From: Patulibacter minatonensis DSM 18081
GTDB taxonomy: Bacteria > Actinomycetota > Thermoleophilia > Solirubrobacterales > Solirubrobacteraceae
Length of the DNA stretch: 64,000 bases
Direction: 5' to 3'
Assembly (NCBI RefSeq): GCF_000519325.1
Contig: NZ_KI912613.1
Location: 3,925,859-3,989,858, forward strand
Part shown: positions 7,316 through 19,395 of the stretch, piece by piece
How the letters are laid out: the number at the start of each line of letters is the position of its first letter
Position numbering within the stretch: the first letter of the stretch is position 1
The notes under the pieces: generated by a model
The model's database searches: none
What the model was told of the DNA's origin: nothing
Seen by the model: only the letters and a program-made list of their open reading frames with translations
Made by a program: the position numbers and the translations under genes

Positions 7316-8301
7316 GGCACCTGCTGTCCATCGAGGACCTCGACCGCACCGGCATCGAGCGCCTGTGCGACCGGGCGGCGAGCTTCGCGGAGGTCGCCGA
7401 CCGCCCGATCAAGAAGGTGCCCGCCCTCCGCGGTCGCACGGTCCTGAACCTCTTCTACGAGAGCTCCACGCGCACGCGCTCGAGCTTCGAGCTCGCGGCC
7501 AAGCGCCTGTCGGCCGACGTCGTGAACTTCGCGGCCTCGGGCTCCTCGGTCGAGAAGGGCGAGTCGCTGCGCGACACCGTCCAGACCCTCGCCGCCCACC
7601 GCCCGCACGCGATCGTCGTGCGCACGCCTTGGGCCGGCGCCTCGAAGCTCATCACGCAGTGGACCGACGCCGCGATCGTCAACGCCGGCGACGGCCAGCA
7701 CGAGCACCCCACGCAGGCGCTGCTCGACATCTACACGCTGCGCTCGCGCCTGGGCTCGCTCGACGGCCTGAACGTCTGGGTCGTCGGCGACGTCCGCCAC
7801 AGCCGCGTCGCCCGGTCGCTCGTCCTCGGACTGCAGACGATGGGCGCGAAGGTCACGGTCTGCGGTCCGCCGACCCTCGTGCCGTCCGACATCGCGGTCC
7901 TCGGCTGCGAGGTCCGCTACACGCTGGACGACCTGCCCGAGGCCGACGTCGTCTACGCCCTCAGGATGCAGAACGAGCGCATGAAGGAGGCCTACGTGCC
8001 CTCCCTGCGCGAATACGCCGCGGCGTACCAGATCAGCGCCCGACGTCTCGGGGCCCGCCAGCTGCTCATGCACCCCGGCCCGGTCAACCGCGGCGTCGAG
8101 CTCGCCGGCGACGTCGTCGACGGCCCGCAGTCCCTGATCCTCGACCAGGTCCGCGCCGGCGTCCTCGTCCGCATGGCCGTCCTCTACGAGGTCCTGGCCT
8201 CCGGCGGCGGACCGACCTCCCCACCCGACGGGCGCCGCGGCCGCGGCGGCCGGACGGGCGGCCCCGACTCGAACACCCCACAGGAGCTGCACCCCGCATG
8301 A
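7312..8301 (+). CDS. pyrB: aspartate carbamoyltransferase, catalytic chain
   Basis: 329 residues. It condenses carbamoyl phosphate with aspartate in step two of UMP synthesis. The carbamoyl-phosphate loop SSTRTRSSFE is at 51-60, HPTQ at 132-135 and the aspartate-site HPGPVNR at 254-260. The last 30 residues (Gly/Arg/Pro-rich) exceed the usual chain and look disordered. There is no pyrI regulatory subunit; pyrC follows with an ATGA overlap, as in Gram-positive operons where PyrB works alone or in complex with PyrC. Confidence 0.96.
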   Translation: MRHLLSIEDLDRTGIERLCDRAASFAEVADRPIKKVPALRGRTVLNLFYESSTRTRSSFELAAKRLSADVVNFAASGSSVEKGESLRDTVQTLAAHRPHAIVVRTPWAGASKLITQWTDAAIVNAGDGQHEHPTQALLDIYTLRSRLGSLDGLNVWVVGDVRHSRVARSLVLGLQTMGAKVTVCGPPTLVPSDIAVLGCEVRYTLDDLPEADVVYALRMQNERMKEAYVPSLREYAAAYQISARRLGARQLLMHPGPVNRGVELAGDVVDGPQSLILDQVRAGVLVRMAVLYEVLASGGGPTSPPDGRRGRGGRTGGPDSNTPQELHPA

Positions 8302-9641
8302 GCCTCGAGCCCCTCGTCCGCGCGCCTGCCGCGGACGCCGACGTCCTGCTGCGCCGGGTCCACGTGCTCGATCCACGCGCCGGCATCGACGCGCCCCATG
8401 ACGTGCTCGTCCGCGGCGGCGTCGTCGCCGAGATCGGGACCCCCGGCGGTCTCGAGGCCGCGGAGGGCGTCGAGGTCGTCGACGGTGAGGGCCTGCACCT
8501 CTTCCCCGGCTTCGTCGACCCGCACGTGCACCTGCGCACCCCGGGCCAGGAGTACAAGGAGGACCTCGAGACCGGCACGCGCTCCGCGGCCGCCGGCGGC
8601 TACTGCGCCGTCGTCGCGATGCCGAACACCTCGCCGGTCGTCGACTCCAGCTCGCTGCTGGGCTCGCTCCGCGACCTCGCCTCCCGGCTCGCCCGCATCC
8701 CCGTCGGCTTCACCGCGGCGATCACCCTCGGGCTCGAGGGCAAGCACCTGACCGAGATGAACGAGCTGCGGCAGGCCGGCGCCGTCGGGTTCACCGACGA
8801 CGGCCGGCCGGTCACGGACGCCGGCGTCCTGCGCAAGGCCATCCAGTACCAGCGGCTCTGCGGCGGCGTCATCGCCCTGCACGAGGAGGACCCGTCGCTG
8901 TCGGCCGGTGGCTCGATGCGCGAGGGCACCGTGTCCGCGCGCCTGGGGATCGCCGGGGTGCCGTGGCTCTCGGAGTCCACCATGGTCGCGCGCGACGCCG
9001 CGCTCGCCGGCTACGAGGACGGCCGCCTGCACTTCCAGCACCTCTCGTGCGTCGCGTCGGTCGACGCCCTGCGCGCCGCGAAGGCCCAGGGCTTCAAGGT
9101 CTCCGGCGAGGCCTCGCCGCACCACCTCTGCCTGACGCACGAGGCCGTCCGCGACCTGAACACGTCGATGAAGATGAACCCGCCGCTGGGCTTCGAGGAG
9201 GACCGCAAGGCCCTCATTGAGGGCGTCCGCGACGGCACGATCGAGACGATCGCCACCGACCACGCGCCGCACGCGCGGGACGAGAAGGAGATGCCCTTCG
9301 AGCAGGCGCCGATGGGCACCACCGGCCTCGAGAGCGCCTTCGCGGCGGTCTACTCCGAGCTCGTGAAGCCCGGCATCCTGCCGCTGGCCACCGTCGTCGA
9401 CCGGCTGATCGGCGGCGCCGCGCTGATGGAGCTGCCCACGCCCACGGTCGCGGTCGGCGCGCGGGCGAACCTCTGCCTCGTCGACCTGGAGCGCGAGTGG
9501 ACCGTCGGCGCCGACGGCTACGAGAGCAAGTCCGGCAACTGCTGCTTCGACGGCCGCAGCTTCCACGGCCGCGTCCTGATGACCGTCGCCGACGGCGCCG
9601 TCGCCTACCGCGAGCGCAGCTTCGCGGTCCACGCTGCATGA
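8298..9641 (+). CDS. pyrC: dihydroorotase
   Basis: 447 residues, type I (long) dihydroorotase of the amidohydrolase fold, closing carbamoyl aspartate to dihydroorotate. The metal motif DPHVHLR is at 74-80, substrate-site MPNT near 108, SPHH at 273-276 and the catalytic DHAPH at 321-325. The start overlaps pyrB by ATGA, which fixes it against upstream open frame. The stop overlaps the isochorismatase-like gene in the same way. Confidence 0.95.
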   Translation: MSLEPLVRAPAADADVLLRRVHVLDPRAGIDAPHDVLVRGGVVAEIGTPGGLEAAEGVEVVDGEGLHLFPGFVDPHVHLRTPGQEYKEDLETGTRSAAAGGYCAVVAMPNTSPVVDSSSLLGSLRDLASRLARIPVGFTAAITLGLEGKHLTEMNELRQAGAVGFTDDGRPVTDAGVLRKAIQYQRLCGGVIALHEEDPSLSAGGSMREGTVSARLGIAGVPWLSESTMVARDAALAGYEDGRLHFQHLSCVASVDALRAAKAQGFKVSGEASPHHLCLTHEAVRDLNTSMKMNPPLGFEEDRKALIEGVRDGTIETIATDHAPHARDEKEMPFEQAPMGTTGLESAFAAVYSELVKPGILPLATVVDRLIGGAALMELPTPTVAVGARANLCLVDLEREWTVGADGYESKSGNCCFDGRSFHGRVLMTVADGAVAYRERSFAVHAA

Positions 9642-10192
9642 CCGACGCGTCCGCCCTCACCGGCCTGAACCCGGCCCGCACCGTCCTGGTCGTCGTCGAC
9701 GTCCAGGAGGCCTTCCGCCCGTCGATCGACGGCTTCGACCGCGTCGTCGAGCGGTGCGCCCGCGCGATCCGCGGTGCCGTCGCGCTCGACCTCCCGGTCG
9801 TCGTCACCGAGCAGTACCCCAAGGGCCTCGGCGACACCGTCCCGGAGCTCCTCGCGGTGCTGCCCGACGACACCGCCCGCCTGCCGAAGACCGTGTTCTC
9901 CGCCACCCGCGCCCGTGGCTTCCACCTCAAGGGCCGCGACCAGGTCGTCCTCGTCGGCATCGAGGGCCACGTCTGCATCCAGGCCACCGCGCTGGACCTC
10001 CTGCGCCAAGGCCTCGCCGTGCACGTCGCCGGCGACGCCGTCGGCTCGCGGACCGCCGAGGACCGCGACGCCGGACTGACCCGCGTGGCCCGCGCCGGCG
10101 CCCTGGTCGGCACGACCGAGAGCATCCTCCTGGAGCTCCTCGGCGACGCCGCCTCCCCGCACTTCAAGACGATCCAGGAGCTGATCCGATGA
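9638..10192 (+). CDS. isochorismatase-superfamily cysteine hydrolase inside the pyr operon
   Basis: 184 residues. The superfamily catalytic triad is visible as D21 (VVVDVQEAF), K84 (LPKTVFSAT) and C113 ([11 protein letters not shown]). Relatives include nicotinamidase, ureidoacrylate hydrolase RutB and the ISOC1/ISOC2 group; the GIExHVC pattern and short length fit the ISOC-like group best. The substrate cannot be deduced. The gene is not a usual pyr-operon member, yet overlaps pyrC and carA by 4 nt at both ends, so it is made with them. A repair or salvage role linked to carbamoyl or ureido intermediates is possible but unproven. Confidence 0.85.
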   Translation: MTDASALTGLNPARTVLVVVDVQEAFRPSIDGFDRVVERCARAIRGAVALDLPVVVTEQYPKGLGDTVPELLAVLPDDTARLPKTVFSATRARGFHLKGRDQVVLVGIEGHVCIQATALDLLRQGLAVHVAGDAVGSRTAEDRDAGLTRVARAGALVGTTESILLELLGDAASPHFKTIQELIR

Positions 10193-11513
10193 CCGCACCA
10201 GACGCTCCCGCCTACCTCCTCCTCGAGGACGGCACGCGCTTCGACGGGACCTCCGTCGGCGCCGCGCTCACCGACGCCGGGGCCGGCCCGCGGTCGACCG
10301 GCGAGGTCGTCTTCACGACGGGCATGTCCGGCTACCAGGAGTCGGTCACCGACCCGTCGTTCGCCGGGCAGCTGATCGTCTTCACGTACCCGCACATCGG
10401 CAACTACGGCGTGAACGCGTCGGCGATGGAGTCCGACCGCATCCACGCCCGCGCCGTGATCATGCGCGAGGCCGTCGACCGCGACGACGCGCCGCGCGCC
10501 GAGCAGGGCTGGCTCTCGTGGCTCGCCGGGAACGGGATCCCCGCGATCTCCGGCGTCGACACCCGCGCGCTCGTCCGGCACATCCGCGACAAGGGCGCCA
10601 TGCGCGGCGGCCTGTTCGCCGGCGACGTGCCGCAGGACGAGGCCGCGGCCACCGTCGCGGCCGAGCCGTCGATGGCCGGCCAGGACCTCGCGTCGACGGT
10701 CACGCCGAAGGAGGCCGTCACGGTCTCGCGGTCCGGCCAGCTCCGCGGGACGGCCACCGGTGCCGAGGGCGACGGTCCGCTGATCGCGGCGATCGACACC
10801 GGCATCAAGTGGTCGATCGTCGAGGAGCTCGTCGCGCGCGGCGCGCGCGTGCGACTGCACCCGCTCTCCGACGGCCCGGAGGCGGTCCTCGCCGGCGACG
10901 TCGACGCGGTCTTCCTCGCCAACGGTCCCGGCGATCCCGGGGCGGTCGACCACGTCGTCGACACGATCCGCGGCGTGCTCGGCAAGAAGCCGGTCTTCGG
11001 CATCTGCATGGGCCACCAGCTGCTCTGCCGCGCCGTCGGCCTCACGACCTTCAAGATGGAGTTCGGCCACCGCGGCGCGAACCACCCGGTCAAGGACCTG
11101 ACGACCGGGCGCGTCGAGATCACGAGCCAGAACCACGGCTTCGCCGTCCAGACCCCCGACGGCACCGGCCGCATCGAGGGCGACGAGCCCGTCCGCTGGG
11201 CGACCGACTTCGGCGAGGCCGAGCTCTCGCACCTGAACCTCTACGACCGCACGGTCGAGGGCCTGGTGCTCGCCGAGGCCAACGCCGCGACGGTGCAGTA
11301 CCACCCCGAGGCCGCGCCGGGACCGAACGACGCGAGCTACCTCTTCGACCGCTTCCTCGACCGGATCCGCGAAGGCGGCTCGATCGCCGACGTGGGCCGC
11401 CAGACCGGCGACGCCGCCGCGGCGCAGGCCGGCATCGCCGCCGACGGGACGACCCCGGCCCAGGCCGCGATCGACGCCGACACCGACACCACCACCGACG
11501 GAGCCTCCGCCTG

Positions 11514-11514
<1 letters not shown>
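10189..11514 (+). CDS. carA: carbamoyl-phosphate synthase small (glutaminase) subunit
   Basis: 441 residues. Class I glutamine amidotransferase that supplies ammonia to CarB. The N-terminal CarA domain ([15 protein letters not shown]) is followed by the glutaminase with nucleophile C273 in [10 protein letters not shown] and the His/Glu in [12 protein letters not shown] normal CarA ends just after FDRF; here about 50 further Ala/Asp/Thr-rich residues follow, probably disordered. Its start overlaps the preceding gene (ATGA), and its stop shares one base with the carB start (TGATG). Confidence 0.95.
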
Positions 11515-14713
<3,199 letters not shown>

Positions 14714-14717
<4 letters not shown>

Positions 14718-15613
14718 ACACGCCGGCCCCGGACGCCACGACCACGAGCGTGGCCGGGGTCGCGCTCGAGCACCCCGTCCTCAACGCCGCGGGGACCGCC
14801 AAGTCGCTCGACGACGTCGCGCGGCTGGCGCGGTCCCCCGTCGCGGCCGTGACGGTCGGGTCGATCACGAAGGAGCCGCGCGACGGGAACGCGGGGGAGG
14901 TCTACGCCTCGCGCCCCGGGTACGCGGTCAACGCGCTCGGCATGCCGAACCGCGGCGCGACGTTCTACCGGGACGCCCTCCCCGAGCTCGCCGGGGCGGC
15001 CCACGCGGCCGGCAAGCCGCTGTTCGTGTCCGTGGCGGGGTTCTCCACCGACGAGTACGGCGAGCTGGCGCACCTCGCCGGGGGCGCCGGCGCGGACCTC
15101 GTCGAGCTGAACCTCGGGTGCCCGAACGTCTGGGACGACGGGCAGCAGAAGCGCATCATGTCGTTCGACCCGGAGCTCGTCTCCGGGGCGCTCAGGGCCG
15201 CCGCCGGGGCCGGCGCCCCCGTCGGCGTGAAGCTCTCGCCGCTGTCCGATCCGGTCCTCCTGGGCGAGGTCGCGGCGGCCGCCGTCGAGGCCGGCGTCGC
15301 GTACATCGTCAGCTGCAACACGTTTCCCAACGGCCTCGCGCTCCGCCCGGACGGTCGTCCGGCGGTGGACGTCGGCTACGGCGGCGTCTCCGGAGCGGCG
15401 ATGAAACCGGTCGCGCTGGGACAGGTCGCCCAGCTCCGCGGACTGCTCCCGGACGACGTCGACGTCGTCGGCTGCGGCGGCGTGCGTACGGGTGACGACG
15501 TCAGGGACCTGCTGGCGGTGGGCGCCGCGGCCGTCGGCCTGGCGACGGCGTTCTGGGACGCCGGGGAGGATCCCGGGATCTTCGGCGATCTCCTCGCGGA
15601 CTGGCTCGGATAG
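14714..15613 (+). CDS. pyrD: dihydroorotate dehydrogenase, class 1-like
   Basis: 299 residues from GTG overlapping the carB stop (GTGA). FMN-dependent TIM barrel: NAAGT near the start, KEPRDGN, the NALGMPN loop, [36 protein letters not shown] and [10 protein letters not shown] are all in family order. Length and the lack of an N-terminal membrane helix indicate the soluble class 1 type. No pyrK electron-transfer subunit lies nearby, so the class 1A (fumarate) or a variant type is likelier than 1B, but the acceptor cannot be read. It is last in the operon; pyrF is not here. Confidence 0.9.
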
Positions 15614-15689
15614 GCGTCCGGGAGGTCGCTGGACGGCGAGTTCTGCTAGCCACAACCGTCGCAACACTCGACGTCCTGGGCCACACCTG

Positions 15690-15712
15690 CACCTCGAGTC
15701 GAGGTCGAGGTG
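15690..15712 (+). terminator. hairpin after the pyr operon
   Basis: A perfect 8-bp stem CACCTCGA/TCGAGGTG around a 7-base loop lies 76 bases after pyrD. It lacks a T-run, so it could be a Rho-assisted or U-less stop, or part of the mihF upstream region. Confidence 0.4.
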
Positions 15713-15751
15713 ACTTGTCGTCCGGGGGCCGCGCGGGGGACGACGGCCGGG

Positions 15752-15757
15752 TAGACT
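15752..15757 (+). promoter_or_regulatory. -10 box of mihF
   Basis: TAGACT, nine bases before the mihF ATG. It predicts an mRNA with a leader of no more than about three bases. No Shine-Dalgarno sequence. Confidence 0.5.
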
Positions 15758-15766
15758 CGCCCCGCG

Positions 15767-16117
15767 ATGTCGACCGCCGCCAACGCCCCGTCCAAGTCCT
15801 CGTCCACACCGGAGCGGTCGCTCAACCAGCGCATGGATGCGCTGCAGCGTGCCAACGAGGTCCGGTCCCAGCGGGCGGCGCTCAAGCGTGACCTGAAGTC
15901 CGGCCGGCAGTCCATCGACCGCCTCCTGATGGACCCACCGGAGTGGCTCGAGACGGCGAAGGTCGTCGACATGCTCCTGGCGGTCCCGAAGTACGGTCGC
16001 GTCCGCGCGGGCAAGATCCTGCAGCAGTGCCGCATCTCCGCCTCGAAGACCATCGGCGGCCTCACGCCGCGCCAGCGCGCCGAGCTCGTGCAGTCGCTGC
16101 GCAGCCCGCGCGGCTGA
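15767..16117 (+). CDS. mihF: mycobacterial-type integration host factor
   Basis: 116 residues. This is the actinobacterial nucleoid-associated mIHF: a helix-two-turn-helix protein needed for phage integration and chromosome organisation, unrelated to enterobacterial IHF. The conserved core runs from about residue 21 (NQRMDALQRANEVRSQRA), with the DNA-contacting KYGRVRAGKILQQ and the RISASKTIGGLTPRQR end. The first 20 residues are a Ser/Ala/Pro-rich extension. Location immediately before gmk and rpoZ is the standard actinobacterial arrangement and supports the affiliation. Confidence 0.93.
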   Translation: MSTAANAPSKSSSTPERSLNQRMDALQRANEVRSQRAALKRDLKSGRQSIDRLLMDPPEWLETAKVVDMLLAVPKYGRVRAGKILQQCRISASKTIGGLTPRQRAELVQSLRSPRG

Positions 16118-16131
16118 GCGGCGGGCTCCCC

Positions 16132-16692
16132 GTGGCTCGCGTCTTCGTCATCACCGGCCCATCGGGGGTCGGCAAGGGCACGCTCATCCGTCGGCTCCGC
16201 GAGAGCCACCCCGAGCTCCGGCTCAGCGTCTCGGCGACCACCCGTCCCGTCCGCGAGGGCGAGGAGCACGGCCGCGACTACTGGTTCCTCGACGAGGACG
16301 AGTTCACGCGCCGGATCGACGAGGGCGACTTCGTCGAGCACGCCGAGTACGCCGGCCGCCGGTACGGCACGCTCCGCGAGGAACTCGACCGCCACCTCGG
16401 CGAGGGTGCTCCCGTGGTCCTCGAGATCGAGGTCCAGGGCGCCCGCCAGATCCGCGAGACGATGCCCGAGGCCGTGCAGGTCTTCGTCGTCCCGCCGTCG
16501 TTCGAGGTCCTCCGGCAGCGGCTCGAGGGTCGCGGCACCGACGGCGCCGACACGATCGCGCGACGCCTCGAGGTGTCGAGGACCGAGCTCGAGAGCCAGC
16601 ACCAGTTCGACCACCGCATCATCAACGACGAGCTCGAGAAGACGGTCGCCGAGCTCGAGGCGATCGTCTCCTCGCAGCTCTCCGCCACCTGA
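16132..16692 (+). CDS. gmk: guanylate kinase
   Basis: 186 residues from GTG. It phosphorylates GMP to GDP with ATP. The P-loop GPSGVGKGT is near residues 9-17; SATTRPVREGEEHGRDYWF is the GMP-binding region, and VLEIEVQGARQIR, then RLEGRGTD, complete the lid and closure elements. The start sits 14 bases after mihF, with no other in-frame start nearer the P-loop. It shares a transcript with mihF and probably rpoZ, although rpoZ also has its own -10. Confidence 0.95.
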   Translation: MARVFVITGPSGVGKGTLIRRLRESHPELRLSVSATTRPVREGEEHGRDYWFLDEDEFTRRIDEGDFVEHAEYAGRRYGTLREELDRHLGEGAPVVLEIEVQGARQIRETMPEAVQVFVVPPSFEVLRQRLEGRGTDGADTIARRLEVSRTELESQHQFDHRIINDELEKTVAELEAIVSSQLSAT

Positions 16693-16721
16693 CCGCAGCC
16701 CGGGCCGCCGCACGGCGGCGC

Positions 16722-16727
16722 TACACT
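16722..16727 (+). promoter_or_regulatory. -10 box of rpoZ, leaderless spacing
   Basis: TACACT, six bases before the GTG of rpoZ, placing the expected transcription start on the start codon itself. Confidence 0.55.
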
Positions 16728-16733
16728 TCGTCT

Positions 16734-16961
16734 GTGATCTCTCCGCGCATGGACCAGCTGCTCGACAACGTCGACTCGAACTACGCGTCGGTCCTCGTGG
16801 CGGCGAAGCGGGCCCGGCAGATCAACGCCTACTACCACAACCTCGGTGAGGGCGCCTTCGACGAGTTCCCGCCGCCGATGGTCGAGACGGCGTCGAAGAA
16901 CTACCTGACGATCGCCCTCGAAGAGGTCGCCGCCGGGAAGATCACCTACCGCTACCGGTAG
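16734..16961 (+). CDS. rpoZ: RNA polymerase omega subunit
   Basis: 75 residues from GTG. Omega helps fold and assemble beta-prime. The sequence has the family pattern of an N-terminal 'lld.v.skY.lv..aAkRARqIN' stretch (LDNVDSNYASVLVAAKRARQIN, shown here as spans 10-31) and the end motif SKNYLTIALEEVAAGKITY. The gene order gmk-rpoZ-coaBC is conserved in many bacteria. A hairpin follows its stop at once. Confidence 0.93.
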   Translation: MISPRMDQLLDNVDSNYASVLVAAKRARQINAYYHNLGEGAFDEFPPPMVETASKNYLTIALEEVAAGKITYRYR

Positions 16962-16964
16962 TCC

Positions 16965-16984
16965 GACGGCCCGCCCGGGCCGTC
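16965..16984 (+). terminator. hairpin terminator after rpoZ
   Basis: A perfect 8-bp GC-rich stem GACGGCCC/GGGCCGTC with loop GCCC starts four bases after the rpoZ stop. There is no T-run, which is common for actinobacterial terminators. Confidence 0.55.
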
Positions 16985-17090
16985 ACCCCGCAGTCCCTGG
17001 ACGCCGCCACGAGCGGCGTTCGTCGTTCCCGGGGTCGCACGACGGCGTGCGTCCCGGCGCCCGGGGACGACGCTGCGACAGACTCCGCGC

Positions 17091-18347
17091 ATGGCTCGGC
17101 TGCTCCTCGGCGTCACCGGCGGCATCGCCGCCTACAAGTCCGTGCTCCTCGTCCGGCTCGCCGTGAAGGCGGGCCATCAGGTGCGCGTGATCCAGACGCC
17201 GACGTCGCAGCGCTTCGTCGCGCCGGAGACGTTCCGCGCGATCACCGGCGCGCCCGTCCTCACCGACGAGTTCGAGCCCGACCCGCTGCGCGGCGGATTC
17301 CCGGGCGACCCGCTGCCGACGCACGCCGCGATCAGCCACCTGGCCCTCGTCGAGCACGCCGACGCGTACCTCATCGCGCCGGCCACGGCGAACACGATCG
17401 CGGGCCTCGCGACCGGCCGCGCCGACACGCTCGTCGGTTCGGCCTACCTCGCGGCCGACTGCCCGGTGCTCGTGGCCCCGGCGATGAACCACCGCATGTG
17501 GCACCACCCGGCCACGCGGCGCAACGTGGACGTCCTCCGGGCCGACGGCACGCGGATCGTCGACCCCGGCAGCGGGGACCTCGCGTCCAAGGGCGAGCAC
17601 GGGGACGGCCGCGTCGCGGAGCCCGAGGAGCTGCTCGAGGTCCTCGAGGGCGTGCTCGCCGGCGGATCCTCCGCAGGCGGGCCCGGGGACCTCGCGGGGC
17701 TCCGCGTCCTCGTGTCGGCCGGGGGCACGCGGGAGCCGATCGACGCGGTCCGGTTCGTCGGCAACCGCTCGTCCGGCCGCATGGGCTACGCGGTCGCCGC
17801 GCGCGCCGCCGCGCGCGGCGCCGAGGTCACCGTCGTCGCGGCGAACGTCGGCCTGCCCGCCCCGGCGGGCTGCACGGTCGTGTCGGTCTCGACCGCCGAG
17901 GAGCTGCGCGTCGCGTGCGCGGCGGCCTTCGAGACCGCCGACGTGCTCGTGATGGCCGCCGCCGTCGCGGACTTCCGGCCCGTCGACCCCAGCGCCGGGA
18001 AGATCAAGAAGCAGGGCCGCACCGGCATGACGATCGAGCTCGAGGCGACCGCCGACGTGCTGATCGAGCTGTCCGGTCGCCGCCGGCCGGGACAGACGCT
18101 GGTCGGCTTCGCCGCCGAGCACGGGGACCAGGCGATCGTCCACGCCCGCGAGAAGCTCGTGCGCAAGGGCCTCGACGCCGTCGTCGTCAACGACGTCTCG
18201 CAGCCCGGCATCGCGTTCGACGCCACCGAGAACGCGGTGACGATCGTCACCGCCGGCGGCGACCGCGTCGTCGCGCGGGCGGAGAAGGAGCGGATCGCCG
18301 ACGCGATCCTCGACGACGTCGTCGCCGCCCGCGCCACCGCGGCCTGA
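17091..18347 (+). CDS. coaBC: bifunctional phosphopantothenoylcysteine decarboxylase/synthetase
   Basis: 418 residues. The N-terminal flavoprotein (CoaC) begins with GVTGGIAAYKS; HAAISH carries the active-site His and PAMNHRMW is the substrate clamp. The C-terminal CoaB half starts near residue 200 (VLVSAGGTREPIDAVRFVGNRSSG) with AAAVADFRP and KIKKQ. Together they make 4'-phosphopantetheine on the route to CoA. The ACG-type cysteine motif of enterobacterial CoaC is replaced by LASKGEHGDGR; from memory many actinobacterial enzymes lack that Cys too, so I do not treat it as loss of function. A CAGACT box ends six bases before the ATG. Confidence 0.94.
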   Translation: MARLLLGVTGGIAAYKSVLLVRLAVKAGHQVRVIQTPTSQRFVAPETFRAITGAPVLTDEFEPDPLRGGFPGDPLPTHAAISHLALVEHADAYLIAPATANTIAGLATGRADTLVGSAYLAADCPVLVAPAMNHRMWHHPATRRNVDVLRADGTRIVDPGSGDLASKGEHGDGRVAEPEELLEVLEGVLAGGSSAGGPGDLAGLRVLVSAGGTREPIDAVRFVGNRSSGRMGYAVAARAAARGAEVTVVAANVGLPAPAGCTVVSVSTAEELRVACAAAFETADVLVMAAAVADFRPVDPSAGKIKKQGRTGMTIELEATADVLIELSGRRRPGQTLVGFAAEHGDQAIVHAREKLVRKGLDAVVVNDVSQPGIAFDATENAVTIVTAGGDRVVARAEKERIADAILDDVVAARATAA

Positions 18348-18362
18348 CCCCGCGACGGGGTC
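18346..18362 (+). terminator. hairpin at the coaBC stop
   Basis: A perfect 7-bp stem GACCCCG/CGGGGTC with loop CGA overlaps the coaBC stop codon. No T-run. Confidence 0.45.
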
Positions 18363-18420
18363 GACCCGGCGGCACCGGATCGACGCCCTGGGCGGCCCGC
18401 CGGTTTGCCACACTCGGGGC

Positions 18421-18924
18421 ATGTCCGAGGAGCCGACCGCGTACGAGCTCTATCGCTCCGGGGTGGGGCTGCTCGACCAGGGCGACCACCACGCCGCCGC
18501 GCTGCCGCTCCGCCGGGCCCGCGACCTCGAGCCGGACACCGCGATGGTCCGCGAGGCCCTCGGACGGGCGCTCTTCGGGTCCCAGCGCTACCGCGAGGCG
18601 GCCGAGGAGTTCTCCGCACTGGTCGAGCTCGAGCCCGTGAACCACTACGGGCAGTTCTGCCTCGGCCGGGCGCTCCAGCTCCAGGGCCTCCACGCCGAGG
18701 CCCGGCCGCCGCTGACCCTCGCCGCGCTGCTCCAGCCCGACCGCGCCGACTACCGCGTCTACCGCGACCGGACGATCGCGGCGATGGAGGGCGGCGCGGC
18801 GGACCACGTGCACGACGACGGGGGAGGCCTCGAGGGGCCGACGCCCGGGAGCCGGCGCAGCGGCGCGGGACCGTGGGGCGCCCCCGAGGGCGACCCGCCG
18901 GCGGCCGACGACGACGCCGGCTGA
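18421..18924 (+). CDS. TPR-repeat protein, function unknown
   Basis: 167 residues. Residues 5-105 form about three tetratricopeptide repeats (AYELYRSGVGLLDQGDHHAA, then AMVREALGRALFGSQRYREAA and HYGQFCLGRALQLQGLHAEA), a helical scaffold for protein contacts. The last roughly 50 residues are Gly/Pro/Asp-rich and probably disordered. There is no signal peptide or enzyme motif. A CACACT box six bases before the ATG suggests its own leaderless transcript. The partner is unknown. Confidence 0.8.
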   Translation: MSEEPTAYELYRSGVGLLDQGDHHAAALPLRRARDLEPDTAMVREALGRALFGSQRYREAAEEFSALVELEPVNHYGQFCLGRALQLQGLHAEARPPLTLAALLQPDRADYRVYRDRTIAAMEGGAADHVHDDGGGLEGPTPGSRRSGAGPWGAPEGDPPAADDDAG

Positions 18925-18966
18925 GCGACGCCGGCGGTCGTCGGGAGGGCCGCGCGGTCGCCCGCT

Positions 18967-19371
18967 TCAGGACCAGTCGGGCCACACCGCCACGGCCGCC
19001 GCGTCCTCGGCGGCGCCGACCAGGCGGGCGAGGACGTCGTCGACGCTCGCGGTGCTGACCGCCTCGAGCGCGAGGTCGCCGTGGACCCAGGTCGCGCCCT
19101 CCGCCGAGCACGCGTACCGCACGACCCGCACGTCACGCCGGTTGCGGTGCAGGAGCCACGCGGCGTCGATCGCCCCCGGTGGCGCGACCTCGGCCTGCAG
19201 CTCGAGCAGCCCGGCCACGACCCGGGCCCCGACGTGCAGCGGCCACTCGCCGGCGGTGAGCGCGAAGCCGCGCTCCAGCGGCGCCGGGCGGTGCACCGTC
19301 GCGCCGAGGTCCCGCAGCAGCGCATCGAGCACCGCGACCGCTGCGGCGGGGGAGACGGAAGCTTCCTGCAT
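18967..19371 (-). CDS. small unknown protein, YbjN/CesT-chaperone-like fold suspected
   Basis: 134 residues. It starts with a helix (AAAVAVLDALLRDLGATV), then strands with polar ends (FALTAGEWPLHVGARV, LLELQAEVAPP), a helix with LLHRNRRDVRVVRYACS and a closing helix DDVLARLVGAAEDAA. The helix-strand-strand-strand-helix plan resembles the YbjN or type III chaperone-like superfamily, but I see no diagnostic residue. It is divergent from rimP, and the two promoters overlap. Its own -10, TACCAT, ends six bases before the ATG. Confidence 0.65.
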   Translation of the reverse strand: MQEASVSPAAAVAVLDALLRDLGATVHRPAPLERGFALTAGEWPLHVGARVVAGLLELQAEVAPPGAIDAAWLLHRNRRDVRVVRYACSAEGATWVHGDLALEAVSTASVDDVLARLVGAAEDAAAVAVWPDWS

Positions 19372-19377
19372 CCGCGG

Positions 19378-19387
19378 ATGGTACGAT
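19378..19387. promoter_or_regulatory. overlapping divergent -10 boxes (rimP and its neighbour)
   Basis: ATGGTACGAT carries TACGAT on the plus strand (19382-19387) and TACCAT on the minus strand (19378-19383), sharing the central TA. Each lies six bases from an in-frame start codon: GTG 19394 on plus, ATG 19371 on minus. It appears to be a symmetric two-way promoter. Confidence 0.55.
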
Positions 19388-19395
19388 CACTCCGT

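Noticed and set aside
17560-17620. Missing CoaC cysteine motif in coaBC as a sign of inactivation
   Set aside because: As far as I recall many actinobacterial CoaBC proteins lack this Cys; the rest of the protein is intact.
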